From contig CACSJR010000020.1 in assembly GCA_902706235.1 (NCBI GenBank), forward strand, positions 1-64,000: a stretch of 64,000 nucleotides of DNA, written 5' to 3'. Under the pieces are notes generated by a model. It was given only the letters and a program-made list of their open reading frames with translations, searched no databases and had not been told where the DNA came from. The DNA is from Citrobacter sp. 18056 (GTDB lineage Bacteria; Pseudomonadota; Gammaproteobacteria; Enterobacterales; Enterobacteriaceae). Positions 22,915-31,728 of the stretch are shown here, one piece after another (positions within the stretch are counted from its first letter, which is position 1; every line of letters starts with the position of its first letter). The position numbers and the translations under genes were made by a program.

Positions 22915-22935
22915 GTTTCACGGGTCATTAACCCT

Positions 22936-22962
22936 AACCACACTTCGGTGTGGTTATTTTGC
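22936..22962 (+). terminator. yjbE-yjbF hairpin, possible attenuating terminator
   Basis: AACCACAC and GTGTGGTT pair perfectly around a stable TTCG tetraloop, followed by ATTTTGCC. The short T tract suggests partial termination or mRNA 3'-end protection after yjbE rather than a full stop, because yjbF follows only 18 nt later. Confidence 0.6.
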
Positions 22963-22979
22963 CCCTTCGGAGAAGAGTC

Positions 22980-23618
22980 GTGAAGCGACCTATTATTTTC
23001 ACTCTTTGCCTGCTGCTTCAGGCCTGTTCAGCCAGCACGGAAGGACTCGGCAAGTCGTTGTGGCATAGCCTTTTCGGCACGCAAGGCGTGCAGCTTACCG
23101 CCGACGATATCCAGAACATGCCGTATGCCAGCCAGTACATGCAGCTCAATAACGGCCCGCAGCTGTTTGTGGTCCTCGCGTTTTCAGAAAACGGTCAGCA
23201 GAAGTGGGTGACGCAAGATCAGGCCACGGTGGTGACGCAGCATGGTCGCATCGTGAAAACGCTGCTCGGCGGCGACAACCTGCTCAGCGTGAATAACCTC
23301 GCTGACGATCCACTGGCAAAACCGAACCAGATTATCGATGGCGCAAGCTGGACCCGCACTCTGGGCTGGACGGAACACAAACAGGTGCGCTACGCCACCG
23401 CCCGCTCTGAATTCCACTGGCAGGGCACCGACACCCTGACGCTGGCGGGAGAATCCACCGTCGTGCGCGTGCTGGTGGAAGACGCCAGCACCGACCAGGC
23501 GAGCTGGCAGAACCGCTTCTGGGTAGATAGTGACGGACAAATTCGTCAGTCAGAACAGTATCTCGGTGCGAATTTCTTCCCGGTGAAAACCACCCTGATC
23601 AAGGCGGCGAAGCAATGA
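22980..23618 (+). CDS. yjbF: YjbF-family lipoprotein of exopolysaccharide locus
   Basis: This predicted lipoprotein of 212 aa equals E. coli YjbF in length. A lipobox is visible in VKRPIIFTLCLLLQACSAS, with Cys17 as the acylation site. A globular group-4-capsule GfcB-like domain follows. The start is GTG at 22980, with a GGAGAAG site. An upstream ATG at 22950 lies inside the preceding hairpin and would add ten unsupported residues before the signal. The stop overlaps the yjbG start (ATGA), indicating translational coupling. Confidence 0.9.
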   Translation: MKRPIIFTLCLLLQACSASTEGLGKSLWHSLFGTQGVQLTADDIQNMPYASQYMQLNNGPQLFVVLAFSENGQQKWVTQDQATVVTQHGRIVKTLLGGDNLLSVNNLADDPLAKPNQIIDGASWTRTLGWTEHKQVRYATARSEFHWQGTDTLTLAGESTVVRVLVEDASTDQASWQNRFWVDSDGQIRQSEQYLGANFFPVKTTLIKAAKQ

Positions 23619-24352
23619 AAAAACTCACCCTTGCCGCAGTAATGACGCTGTTTGTTGCCCCGCTCGCGCTGGCCGCAGGCACCGTCGACGTGTATTTCAA
23701 CGGCGCAAAAGAAGCCAAAACCCTGACCGAGGCCGCCCATCTGGCGGATTTAGTGGCGCAGCCGAGGCTGGAAAACAGCTGGTGGCCAGGGGCGGTTATC
23801 GCTGAAAAACAGGCCACTGCCGTGGCCTTGCAGCAAAAACAGACGCTGATGTCGCAGCTTGGCGCGCTGGCGGCGGACGAAAACGGTGACGATGCCGCGG
23901 CCATTAACGCCCTGCGCCAGCAACTGCAAACGCTGGACGTCACCGGCAGACAGTTTGTCAGCCTCGACCCCGACCGCGTGCGGCTTGGGCGTCGTACGAA
24001 CCCGCCGTTGGAAGGGCACTACAGCCTGTGGGTTGGCCAGCAGCCGACCACCGTCAGCGTGTTTGGGCTGATTAGCCGTCCGGGTAAAACCGCGTTTGTC
24101 CCTGGCAAAGAGGTGGCGGCGTATCTCGATGAGATGAGCCTGCTGAATGGCGCGGACCGCAGCTATGCCTGGGTGATTTATCCCGATGGACGCAAAGAAA
24201 AAGCACCAGTGGCGTACTGGAATAAGCGTCACATTGAGCCGATGCCCGGCAGCATCATTTTTGTCGGTTTCGCCGACTCACTTTGGACGAAGAAGTATGA
24301 CGATCTGAACGCCGCGCTTCTTCGTGCCCTTGCACAGCGGATCCCGGAATAA
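23615..24352 (+). CDS. yjbG: Periplasmic YjbG of exopolysaccharide locus
   Basis: This 245-aa exported protein (E. coli length) has a signal peptide [20 protein letters not shown]. It is related to GfcC, a periplasmic protein of group 4 capsule secretion. A helical middle section is followed by a beta-grasp-like half with [20 protein letters not shown], similar to sugar-export SLBB domains. It overlaps yjbF by 4 nt and yjbH by one base. It is therefore translated together with them and probably acts with the YjbH outer-membrane protein. Confidence 0.92.
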   Translation: MKKLTLAAVMTLFVAPLALAAGTVDVYFNGAKEAKTLTEAAHLADLVAQPRLENSWWPGAVIAEKQATAVALQQKQTLMSQLGALAADENGDDAAAINALRQQLQTLDVTGRQFVSLDPDRVRLGRRTNPPLEGHYSLWVGQQPTTVSVFGLISRPGKTAFVPGKEVAAYLDEMSLLNGADRSYAWVIYPDGRKEKAPVAYWNKRHIEPMPGSIIFVGFADSLWTKKYDDLNAALLRALAQRIPE

Positions 24353-26448
24353 TGAAAAAAAGATTTCTCTACAGCCTGCTGGCGCTGGGCGTGAGCGCGG
24401 CTTGCCATGCGGAAACGTACCCGGCGCCGATTGGCCCGTCGCAGTCAGATTTTGGCGGCGTCGGCCTGCTGCAAACGCCAACAGCGCGCATGGCGCGGGA
24501 AGGGGAACTGAGTCTCAACTATCGCGATAATGACCAGTACCGCTATTACTCTGCCTCGGTGCAGCTTTTCCCGTGGCTGGAAACGACCCTGCGTTATACG
24601 GACGTGCGAACCCGAGAGTACAGCAGCGTGGAAGCCTTCTCCGGTGACCAGACCTACAAAGATAAAGCCTTCGATCTTAAGCTGCGCCTGTGGGAAGAGA
24701 GCTACTGGATGCCGCAGGTGTCCGTCGGGGCGCGAGATATTGGCGGGACCGGCCTGTTTGATGCGGAATATCTGGTTGCCAGCAAAGCCTGGGGCCCATT
24801 TGATTTCAGCCTCGGTCTCGGCTGGGGCTACCTCGGCACCAGCGGTAACGTCAAAAACCCGTTCTGTAGCTACAGCGACAAATATTGCTATCGCGATAAC
24901 AGCTACAAACAGGCGGGATCGATGGACAGCAGCCAGATGTTCCATGGCCCGGCCTCGCTGTTTGGCGGCGTGGAATACCAGACGCCGTGGCAGCCGCTGC
25001 GCCTGAAGTTGGAGTACGAGGGCAACAACTACAGCGAAGACTTCGCCGGAAAACTCGAACAAAAAAGCAAGTTTAACGTCGGCGCCATTTATCGCGTGAC
25101 CGATTGGGCCGACGTTAACCTCAGCTACGAGCGCGGCAATACCTTCATGTTCGGCGTGACCCTCCGCACCAACTTCAACGATCTGCGTCCGTCGTACAAC
25201 GACAACAGCCGAACGAAATACCGGCCACAGCCGCAGGATGCGATCCTGCAACACTCCGTGGTGGCGAATCAGCTGACGCTGCTCAAGTACAACGCCGGTT
25301 TTGCTGACCCGAAAATTCAGGTGAAAGGCGACACGCTGTACGTCACTGGCGAGCAGGTGAAATACCGTGATTCTCGTGAAGGGATTGAGCGTGCAAACCG
25401 CATCATCATGAACGATCTGCCGGACGGCATCAGCACCATTCGCGTGACTGAAAACCGTCTGAATATGCCGCAGGTGACCACGGAAACCAACGTCGCCAGC
25501 CTGAAGCGTCATCTGGAAGGCGAGCCGCTGGGTCAGCAGACCGAACTGGTGCAGAAACGTGAAGCGCCAGTGGTGCCGGACAAAACCGAGCAGGGCTGGT
25601 ACATCGACAAATCGCGTTTTGATTTCCATGTCGATCCGGTGCTCAGCCAGTCTATTGGTGGGCCGGAAAGCTTCTACATGTACCAGCTGGGGGTGATGGC
25701 CACCGCCGACTGGTGGGTGACCGACCATCTGCTGACCACCGGCAGCGTGTTTGGCAACCTCGCCAACAACTACGACAAGTTCAACTACACCAATCCGCCA
25801 AACGACTCGACGCTGCCGCGCGTGCGTACTCACGTGCGTGAATACGTGGAAAACGACGTTTACGTGAATAACCTGCAGGCCAACTATTTGCAGTATCTGG
25901 GCAATGATTTTTATGGCCAGGTGTACGGTGGCTATCTGGAAACCATGTACGGCGGCGTGGGTGGCGAAGTGTTGTGGCGTCCGGTCGACAGCAACTGGGC
26001 GTTTGGCCTGGATGCCAACTACGTCAAACAGCGTGACTGGACCAGCTCGCTGGACATGATGAAGTTCACCGATTACAGCGCCAAAGTAGGGAATTTGACC
26101 GCCTACTGGACGCCGTCGTTCGCGCAGGACGTACTGGTGAAAGCCAGCGTTGGGCAGTATCTGGCGGGCGATAAAGGCGGCACGCTGGAAGTGTCGAAGC
26201 ACTTCGACAGCGGCGTGGTGGTGGGCGCGTATGCGACGATCACTAACGTGTCGGCGGATGAGTACGGCGAGGGTGATTTCACCAAAGGGGTGTACGTATC
26301 GGTGCCGCTGGACTTGTTCTCGTCCGGCCCAACCCGCAGCCGCGCATCGATTGGCTGGACACCGCTGACGCGCGACGGCGGCCAGCAGCTCGGTCGTAAA
26401 TTCCAGCTGTATGACATGACCAGCGATCGTAGTCAGAACTTCCGCTAA
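24352..26448 (+). CDS. yjbH: Outer-membrane protein YjbH (exopolysaccharide export)
   Basis: The 698-aa product matches E. coli YjbH in length. It has a signal peptide [20 protein letters not shown] and the conserved beginning [17 protein letters not shown]-like segment of the YjbH/GfcD family. The remainder is rich in aromatic-ended strands ([25 protein letters not shown]), consistent with large beta-barrel domains. It probably forms the outer-membrane exit for the polysaccharide. The protein is not detectably truncated. It is the last gene of the operon, followed by a hairpin at 26467. E. coli yjbT, normally next, is absent. Confidence 0.93.
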   Translation: MKKRFLYSLLALGVSAACHAETYPAPIGPSQSDFGGVGLLQTPTARMAREGELSLNYRDNDQYRYYSASVQLFPWLETTLRYTDVRTREYSSVEAFSGDQTYKDKAFDLKLRLWEESYWMPQVSVGARDIGGTGLFDAEYLVASKAWGPFDFSLGLGWGYLGTSGNVKNPFCSYSDKYCYRDNSYKQAGSMDSSQMFHGPASLFGGVEYQTPWQPLRLKLEYEGNNYSEDFAGKLEQKSKFNVGAIYRVTDWADVNLSYERGNTFMFGVTLRTNFNDLRPSYNDNSRTKYRPQPQDAILQHSVVANQLTLLKYNAGFADPKIQVKGDTLYVTGEQVKYRDSREGIERANRIIMNDLPDGISTIRVTENRLNMPQVTTETNVASLKRHLEGEPLGQQTELVQKREAPVVPDKTEQGWYIDKSRFDFHVDPVLSQSIGGPESFYMYQLGVMATADWWVTDHLLTTGSVFGNLANNYDKFNYTNPPNDSTLPRVRTHVREYVENDVYVNNLQANYLQYLGNDFYGQVYGGYLETMYGGVGGEVLWRPVDSNWAFGLDANYVKQRDWTSSLDMMKFTDYSAKVGNLTAYWTPSFAQDVLVKASVGQYLAGDKGGTLEVSKHFDSGVVVGAYATITNVSADEYGEGDFTKGVYVSVPLDLFSSGPTRSRASIGWTPLTRDGGQQLGRKFQLYDMTSDRSQNFR

Positions 26449-26466
26449 GTTTTCCCCTCACTCTGA

Positions 26467-26489
26467 CCCTCTCTCCTATGGGGAGAGGG
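26467..26489. repeat. Hairpin of the CCTCTCC/GGAGAGG type after yjbH
   Basis: CCCTCTCTCC pairs with GGGGAGAGGG around a 3-nt loop. It lies 18 nt after the yjbH stop and has no following T run, so it is probably a mRNA 3'-end stabiliser or repeat rather than a terminator. Confidence 0.6.
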
Positions 26490-26585
26490 GCACCTTATGT
26501 GCGAAATATACACAAAAAATGTAGATCCCCGTCACATTTTTGCGTTATACAAGGGGTTCGCCACAACGAACGAAGGAGAAGCTGT

Positions 26586-26996
26586 ATGACATCGCTGACT
26601 CGTCCACGCGTTGAATTTATCTCCACCGTTTTGCAGACTGTATTGAATCTGGGTTTGCTCAGCCTGGGCCTGATCCTGGTGGTTTTCCTCGGCAAAGAAA
26701 CGCTCCATCTGGCCGATGTCCTGTTCGCCCCGGAACAAACCAGCAAGTACGAGTTGGTGGAAGGGCTGGTGGTTTACTTTCTCTATTTTGAATTTATCGC
26801 GCTGATAGTGAAATACTTTCAGTCCGGCTTTCATTTCCCGCTGCGCTACTTCGTCTACATCGGGATCACCGCCATTGTGCGGCTGATCATCGTGGATCAT
26901 AAATCCCCACTCGATGTGCTTATTTATTCCGCCGCTATTTTGCTGCTGGTGATTACGCTGTGGTTATGTAACTCGAAACGTTTAAAGCGAGAATAA
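26586..26996 (+). CDS. psiE: Phosphate-starvation-inducible protein PsiE
   Basis: This inner-membrane protein of 136 aa is nearly identical to E. coli PsiE, with four hydrophobic segments and a basic tail KRLKRE. Its function is not known. E. coli psiE is induced by phosphate limitation (PhoB) and repressed by CRP. The upstream sequence CCGTCACATTT at 26529-26539 resembles half of a Pho box. The ATG at 26586 has a GAAGGAGAAG site. The open frame from 26478 runs through promoter DNA and is not used. A terminator follows. Confidence 0.95.
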   Translation: MTSLTRPRVEFISTVLQTVLNLGLLSLGLILVVFLGKETLHLADVLFAPEQTSKYELVEGLVVYFLYFEFIALIVKYFQSGFHFPLRYFVYIGITAIVRLIIVDHKSPLDVLIYSAAILLLVITLWLCNSKRLKRE

Positions 26997-27002
26997 ACAA
27001 CC

Positions 27003-27029
27003 TGGCGACCATGTGTCGCCATTTTTTTA
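27003..27029 (+). terminator. psiE terminator
   Basis: TGGCGAC and GTCGCCA pair around a 5-nt loop and are followed by seven T residues, seven bases after the psiE stop. Confidence 0.92.
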
Positions 27030-27160
27030 TTAAGGGTTGTCATTACGCAAACATCTTATTATTAAATAAAATGCGAACGAAATATTAATCCGTTGGCGTT
27101 GTTAGTGCATCCTCTATTAATGTATTTATCTTTTAAAGATACTGGTCATATAATAATTTA

Positions 27161-27176
27161 TGTGATCTTCTGCACA
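27161..27176. promoter_or_regulatory. CRP site upstream of the PTS operon
   Basis: TGTGATCTTCTGCACA differs from the CRP consensus TGTGA-N6-TCACA at one base. It abuts the LacI-type palindrome. TAGCAT near 27198 could be a -10 placed about 41 bp from the CRP centre. Catabolite control of the downstream sugar operon is inferred. Confidence 0.65.
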
Positions 27177-27197
27177 ATGATTAACCGTTTAATCATT
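27176..27197. promoter_or_regulatory. LacI-family operator palindrome
   Basis: Arms AATGATTAA and TTAATCATT are perfect inverted repeats separated by CCGT, with a central CG as in many LacI-family operators. It lies about 85 bp before the PTS gene and touches the CRP site. The likely ligand is the LacI-type regulator encoded at the far end of this locus. Confidence 0.65.
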
Positions 27198-27282
27198 TAG
27201 CATCAATGGCGATTAATGAATAACATCACTGCCCACTGTCTCCTGTAGATAGTGAACTCTTTTTTTTACAACTGGATTGTTT

Positions 27283-28860
27283 ATGAAAAAGGAATATGTT
27301 CATTTTTTCCAGATGCTCTCACGTGCGTTTATCACGCCGATTGCACTGCTCTCCTTCGCTTCGCTGCTCCTGGGGGTTGCGTCCCTCTTCCTTTGGCATG
27401 AACGGCTAAGAGAATTGTTGCCGTTTATGAACTCATCAGTGATTCAGTATATTGCGAATTTACTGAATACTGTCGGCTCAGTAATAATGGACAATTTACC
27501 GCTATTATTCGCCGTATCGCTGGCATTTACCTTGGCGAAAAGTGAGCGAGAGTACGCGGCACTCGGCGCCATTTGCGGGTATCTGGGGCTATTGATGGGC
27601 ATGCATGCGCTGATCGCCATCAACCCGCAAATCAGGGAAATGTTTCCAGAAAAAATATTTACTACCACGTTGGGTATTGAAACCGTAAATACCGGGGTGG
27701 TCGGCGGAATTATCACCGGGCTGCTTTCTGCGTTGATCCATAATAAAGTGTATCAAATCCGCTTTCCGGTTGCGCTGGCCTTTTTCGGCGGCGTGCGCTT
27801 CGTGCCGTTGGCGAACGTGATGTTTTTTGTCGCCTTTGGGCAATGTTTTCCTTTTTTATGGATTTTCCTCTCCAATATCATCAATAACGCCGCGCTGGGC
27901 GTTTCTCACGCCGGAATCTTCGCCCCATTTATTTATGGTTTTGGTGAGCGTCTGCTGCTGCCTACCGGTCTGCATCAAATCTGGAATACCGTTATTCGTG
28001 ACACCATGGTGTCCGGTGTAGCGATATTTCCTGATGGTCATACGGTAGAAGGGGCGAGAGCGATTTTTGCGGAGTACCTGAAGATCAACGTACTGCCCGT
28101 CAATATGATGCTGCCGGATATCGTTAAGTTTTTACGCGGCGGGCAGATCCCGATCACCATGTTTACGCTGCCGATGATGGCCCTGGCAATGTACCACACC
28201 GCCAGACCAGAGCAGCGAGCCAAAATTAAACCCTTGCTGCTGACAGGTGCTTTCACCTCGATAATCGCGGGCGTTACGGAGCCGCTGGAATTTACCTTCC
28301 TGTTCGTCTCACCAGTCTGGTACCTGATTTATTCGCTGTTTAATGGCCTGAGCTGGATGCTCTGCTACATGTTCCACAGCCAGCTCGGCGGCACGGAGGC
28401 CAATATCATCGGCCTGGTGTTGTATGGCTTTCTGCGTCCGGAATCCCGTTTCTGGATAAACCTGCTGGTTGGCGTAGTGATGGCGCTGTGCGGCTATGGG
28501 CTGTTCCGCTTCTGGATCGTGCGTTTCGATCTCAAAACGCCTGGCAGGGGCAGCGACTATGAGCAAACGATCGACATTCTGGGGATCCTGCCGACTGACG
28601 ATCAGCGCGCGAACGATCCTTTGCAACTTAAGGCCGCAGCAATCATTAAGGGGTTGGGCGGTAAAGAGAATATTCGCAATGTGGATTGCTGTTACAGCCG
28701 ACTGAGAGTCTGCGTCAACGATGTCGCGCAGGTCGATGAAGCAATCATCAAAGCGACGGGATCGCTCGGCTATATCCCCATCGATGAGAACAATATCCAG
28801 ATTGTCTACGGCACGACGGTAGACACTATCCGTAACGCAGTTAAAAAACAGCTTCAGTGA
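27283..28860 (+). CDS. PTS EIICB transporter, glucose/maltose-glucosamine (MalX-like) family
   Basis: This 525-aa membrane permease couples sugar import to phosphorylation. An EIIC domain with about ten membrane segments covers roughly residues 10-395. Family stretches include ALAFFGGVRFVPLANV, GFGERLLLPTGLHQIWN and AGVTEPLEFTFLFVSPVWY. A linker with FDLKTPGRGSD leads to an EIIB domain (about 445-525). The phospho-acceptor Cys470 lies in NVDCCYSRLRV, where relatives usually read D-x-C-I-T-R. No EIIA domain is present, so the general EIIA-Glc should donate phosphate. It heads a three-gene operon with a NagB-like enzyme and a glycosylasparaginase. I therefore infer an amino-sugar or glycosyl-asparagine substrate. 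The ATG at 27283 is preferred over an upstream TTG. The ribosome-binding site is weak. Confidence 0.88.
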   Translation: MKKEYVHFFQMLSRAFITPIALLSFASLLLGVASLFLWHERLRELLPFMNSSVIQYIANLLNTVGSVIMDNLPLLFAVSLAFTLAKSEREYAALGAICGYLGLLMGMHALIAINPQIREMFPEKIFTTTLGIETVNTGVVGGIITGLLSALIHNKVYQIRFPVALAFFGGVRFVPLANVMFFVAFGQCFPFLWIFLSNIINNAALGVSHAGIFAPFIYGFGERLLLPTGLHQIWNTVIRDTMVSGVAIFPDGHTVEGARAIFAEYLKINVLPVNMMLPDIVKFLRGGQIPITMFTLPMMALAMYHTARPEQRAKIKPLLLTGAFTSIIAGVTEPLEFTFLFVSPVWYLIYSLFNGLSWMLCYMFHSQLGGTEANIIGLVLYGFLRPESRFWINLLVGVVMALCGYGLFRFWIVRFDLKTPGRGSDYEQTIDILGILPTDDQRANDPLQLKAAAIIKGLGGKENIRNVDCCYSRLRVCVNDVAQVDEAIIKATGSLGYIPIDENNIQIVYGTTVDTIRNAVKKQLQ

Positions 28861-28869
28861 GGGAATACC

Positions 28870-29622
28870 ATGCATTTTATGATTGTGAAGGACTATCAGG
28901 CAATGTCGCAGCAGGCGTTTAACGTTATCGCTCAGAGCATCCAAAGTAGTGCGCATCCGGTGATTTCGCTGACCACCGGCGCGTCGCCAATGGGGCTGTT
29001 TAAGCTTATGGTGTCGGCAGTGAATGACGGCTCGCTCGATATCTCAAAAACCGTGTTTTTGAATGTGGATGAGTATGTGGGCGATCAAAACGCGGTGTAT
29101 ACGGTACACACCTTTATGTTTACCCACTTTTATAACCAGATAACCCAGCGGCCTGCCTATTTTGATATGTTCAACGCCGGCAACCGCAACAAAGAGTATG
29201 AACTGTTACGCTACAAACAGGTGCTGGCTACCTATCCTCGTGATGTGCAACTGCTTGGGCTGGGGACTAACGGTCATATTGGCGCCTGCGAGCCGGGAAC
29301 CCTATTTACCGCTTCGGCCTTCTGCGCCCGCCATGAAGAGTCAACCATTCAAAGTACCATGAAGCTTTATGGTGTCAGCCGCCGTGAAGCGCCGACTGAA
29401 ATGTTTACCCTTGGTTTTGAAGAAATCAGTGCGGCTAAAATTCCTCTGCTGATTGCCAGTGGTCAGAGCAAGGCAGAAGCGGTTCGCCGCCTGCTTGAGG
29501 AACCTGTCGATGAAGGCTGTCCGGCGTCGTTTCTGCGGATGCATCAGAATTTTACCTTCATCATTGATGAAGAAGCGGCATCGCTACTGAGCGAGGAGAC
29601 ACGGGCATGTGCAATACGTTGA
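28870..29622 (+). CDS. NagB-like glucosamine-6-phosphate deaminase family protein
   Basis: This 250-aa cytoplasmic protein belongs to the NagB/6-phosphogluconolactonase family. Key NagB motifs are visible: the phosphate loop SLTTGASPMGLFK, the catalytic Asp in NVDEYVG, and GLGTNGHIGACEP with the active-site His and Glu. The Asn before GHI is as in the Bacillus-type NagB. It has the short length of Gram-positive NagB (about 242 aa) rather than the 266 aa of E. coli NagB. The expected reaction is deamination and isomerisation of glucosamine 6-phosphate, or a related 6-phospho-aminosugar, to a ketose phosphate. It starts nine bases after the PTS stop and overlaps the next gene by 16 nt. No NagA deacetylase is encoded nearby. 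Confidence 0.82.
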   Translation: MHFMIVKDYQAMSQQAFNVIAQSIQSSAHPVISLTTGASPMGLFKLMVSAVNDGSLDISKTVFLNVDEYVGDQNAVYTVHTFMFTHFYNQITQRPAYFDMFNAGNRNKEYELLRYKQVLATYPRDVQLLGLGTNGHIGACEPGTLFTASAFCARHEESTIQSTMKLYGVSRREAPTEMFTLGFEEISAAKIPLLIASGQSKAEAVRRLLEEPVDEGCPASFLRMHQNFTFIIDEEAASLLSEETRACAIR

Positions 29623-30551
29623 TTGCCACCTGGCGAATGGCGCTGGAGGGGATGACCGAAGTGGCGTCGGAAACGAATCTGCATCAGTCGGTGATTCGGG
29701 CGGTGATGAATGTCGAAAATAACCCGCTGTACCACTCCGTTGGCTATGGAGGATTGCCCAATATCGACGGTGAGGTGGAGCTGGATGCGGCATTTATGGA
29801 TGGTGACACGCTGGATTATGGCGCCGTCGGAGCCGTCAGATACCTGAAAAACCCGATTCTCGCCGCCTGGGCGTTGAGTCGATATCAGCGCAGCAACGTG
29901 CTGGCAGGAGAAGGGGCGCTGACATTTGCCATTCAGAACGGACTGGCGTTACGTGATAATCGTCATCCGCTTGCGCATAACAAATGGCTGCTGGCGCGTC
30001 AGCAAAAGAGAGATAAAGAGCGGCAGGAGGCGTATGACGGGCACGATACCGTCTGCGTGCTCGGCGCCAGCCCCGGCGGATCGGTCTGTGCAGGCGTCTC
30101 CACATCCGGGTTGTTTCTGAAAAGAGCGGGGCGGTTGGGTGACTCGCCACTGATTGGCTCCGGCTGTTACGCGGACAGCGCTTCAGGAGCGGCGGCGGCC
30201 ACTGGCGTAGGTGAAGACATTATGAAAGGCTGTCTTTCCTGGGAAATCGTGCGCCAGATGGCGACCCTCTCCCCACAGCTGGCATGTGAAAACGTGGTCC
30301 GGCAGCACACGGCAACGCTAAGACAGCGCAAAGGGGAGTGCGGCAGTATTTCCGTCATTGCGCTAAATCAGGCGGGGCAGTGGGGAGCCGCCACCAACAA
30401 AGAGACATTTTCGTTCGTGGTGAACGAGCCGGACAAAGGGCCGCAGGTCTGGCTGGCGCATTGTCGGGATCAGCAACATTCGCTTGAGATCGCGTCCGAA
30501 TGCTGGCTGGTGGACTATCTTGCTGGGGTATCCGCCGGTACTGGCAACTAA
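29607..30551 (+). CDS. Glycosylasparaginase-type N-terminal nucleophile hydrolase
   Basis: This 314-aa protein is a predicted N4-(beta-N-acetylglucosaminyl)-L-asparaginase (family T2). It would split the bond between asparagine and the sugar. Diagnostic features are Trp9 in LIATWRMAL, SVGYGGLPN, and the self-cleavage site YDGHD-TVCVLG (new N-terminal Thr148). VSTSGLFLKRAGRLGDSPLIGSGCYAD supplies the substrate-binding Arg and Asp, and GAAAATGVGE closes the motif set. The order and spacing match human AGA and bacterial homologues. No signal peptide is seen, so it should act in the cytoplasm on PTS-imported, phosphorylated substrate. It overlaps the NagB-like gene by 16 nt and meets the convergent regulator gene in a 4-nt overlap. 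A plain isoaspartyl peptidase is less likely because of the GDSP/GAAxATG set. Confidence 0.83.
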   Translation: MCNTLIATWRMALEGMTEVASETNLHQSVIRAVMNVENNPLYHSVGYGGLPNIDGEVELDAAFMDGDTLDYGAVGAVRYLKNPILAAWALSRYQRSNVLAGEGALTFAIQNGLALRDNRHPLAHNKWLLARQQKRDKERQEAYDGHDTVCVLGASPGGSVCAGVSTSGLFLKRAGRLGDSPLIGSGCYADSASGAAAATGVGEDIMKGCLSWEIVRQMATLSPQLACENVVRQHTATLRQRKGECGSISVIALNQAGQWGAATNKETFSFVVNEPDKGPQVWLAHCRDQQHSLEIASECWLVDYLAGVSAGTGN

Positions 30552-31567
30552 GCGGAATCTCTGAGCAGAAGTTGCGGAGTCGGGGCAAGGTTATCTGCGT
30601 TGCCTGCACACTCATCAACCTGCAGGCTAAGCTGATGGGCACTGTTCCAGCCAAGCTGCCACATCGAAAAATCTAAACAGGTGATGGTGGGCGATAACAG
30701 TCCGCCATCATCCATTTTTTCCAGACAGATAACCGAGATATCCCGGCGAATATAGTTATCCTTGCCAATGTTCCGCCCGGCATTTTTGATGGCGGTGATA
30801 ACACTTTTGGTGGTGTCAGTATCGTAGCAAAGAAGCGCGGTGACCCAGGGATGCGTCGTCAGCAGCTCACGCACGCAGTTCTCCAGTTCCAGCGGTCTGG
30901 AGGAGCCCGCAATAATCAGCTCTCTTGATTCCTCAATATTATGGTTTTTCAGAACCGAAAAATAACCCGCCAGTTTCTCAATACGATCCCAACGGTTCTC
31001 ATCTCCGCCAATAAAGCCGATATGACGATGACCGTTGTTGACGAAATGCTGAGTAGCCAGCGCGGCGCCTTCAAAGGTGTGAATACTGAATTGATGATTT
31101 TTATTGGGTTGTGGCGCAGCGGTCAGCACGATGCAGGGAATATGACGTTGCAAAAGGCGCTGTTCAACAGCATCAACGCTGGCAGAACCGTCCATGATCA
31201 ACACGCCGTCGACATTATAATTTAATGCCACGTTGAGCCGGGTGGAGATATCGCTCTGGTTTTCATAAAACAGAATAAATGCCACTTTGCCCTCCTGATC
31301 CAGCCGGGCATTAACGCCCTGGAGCATTTCAATGTTGTCAGGATGAGCAATGCCGTGGACCAGAACCGCAATGAGTCCGGTTTTCCCGCTTCTCAGCGTT
31401 GCCGCATTATTATTGCGGACATAGCCTAACTGGTCGATGGCTTCGTTAATGCGTCGGGTAGTCCAGGAGGAAATGCGTCCTTTTCCGGAAAGCACCATGG
31501 AGACGGCGGCGGTAGAGACATCGGCGAATTTCGCGACATCAGAAATAGTGGGTTTCTTCCTTGCCAT
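30548..31567 (-). CDS. LacI-family transcriptional regulator
   Basis: This 339-aa regulator has an N-terminal LacI helix-turn-helix (PTISDVAKFADVSTAAVSMVLSG-type segment, residues 6-28) and hinge helix region. A periplasmic-binding-protein-like effector domain from about residue 62 follows (TGLIAVLVHGIAHPDNIEML, GHRHIGFIGGDENRWDRIEKL). It most likely represses the neighbouring PTS/NagB-like/glycosylasparaginase operon, whose promoter has a matching palindrome. The inducer is unknown. The ATG at 31567 gives the usual short N-terminus (MARKKPTISDVA) with an AGGTG site; a frame start at 31588 adds seven residues. Its stop overlaps that of the convergent hydrolase. Confidence 0.88.
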   Translation of the reverse strand: MARKKPTISDVAKFADVSTAAVSMVLSGKGRISSWTTRRINEAIDQLGYVRNNNAATLRSGKTGLIAVLVHGIAHPDNIEMLQGVNARLDQEGKVAFILFYENQSDISTRLNVALNYNVDGVLIMDGSASVDAVEQRLLQRHIPCIVLTAAPQPNKNHQFSIHTFEGAALATQHFVNNGHRHIGFIGGDENRWDRIEKLAGYFSVLKNHNIEESRELIIAGSSRPLELENCVRELLTTHPWVTALLCYDTDTTKSVITAIKNAGRNIGKDNYIRRDISVICLEKMDDGGLLSPTITCLDFSMWQLGWNSAHQLSLQVDECAGNADNLAPTPQLLLRDSA

Positions 31568-31637
31568 GGTGCACCTATATCCTTGCATATCGTGATGTTA
31601 TTGACGCTTTTTGGAGTATACGCCTCTCTTAAAGAAT

Positions 31638-31667
31638 AAAAAAATGGCGCTCCAGGGAGCGCCAAAT
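31638..31667 (-). terminator. malG terminator
   Basis: On the minus strand TGGCGCTCC and GGAGCGCCA pair tightly and are followed by TTTTTTTATTC. It lies about 60 nt past the malG stop and ends the malEFG transcript. Confidence 0.88.
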
Positions 31668-31728
31668 CAACAGTCACAAGTACAAATTGAGGATAACAGT
31701 GGCATTACAGTGGCAATAACAATGAAAC

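Noticed and set aside
24445-26202. 585-codon antisense frame over yjbH
   Set aside because: yjbH is a full-length family member in a translationally coupled operon. The antisense frame is a by-product of high-GC codon use and shows no recognisable domain.
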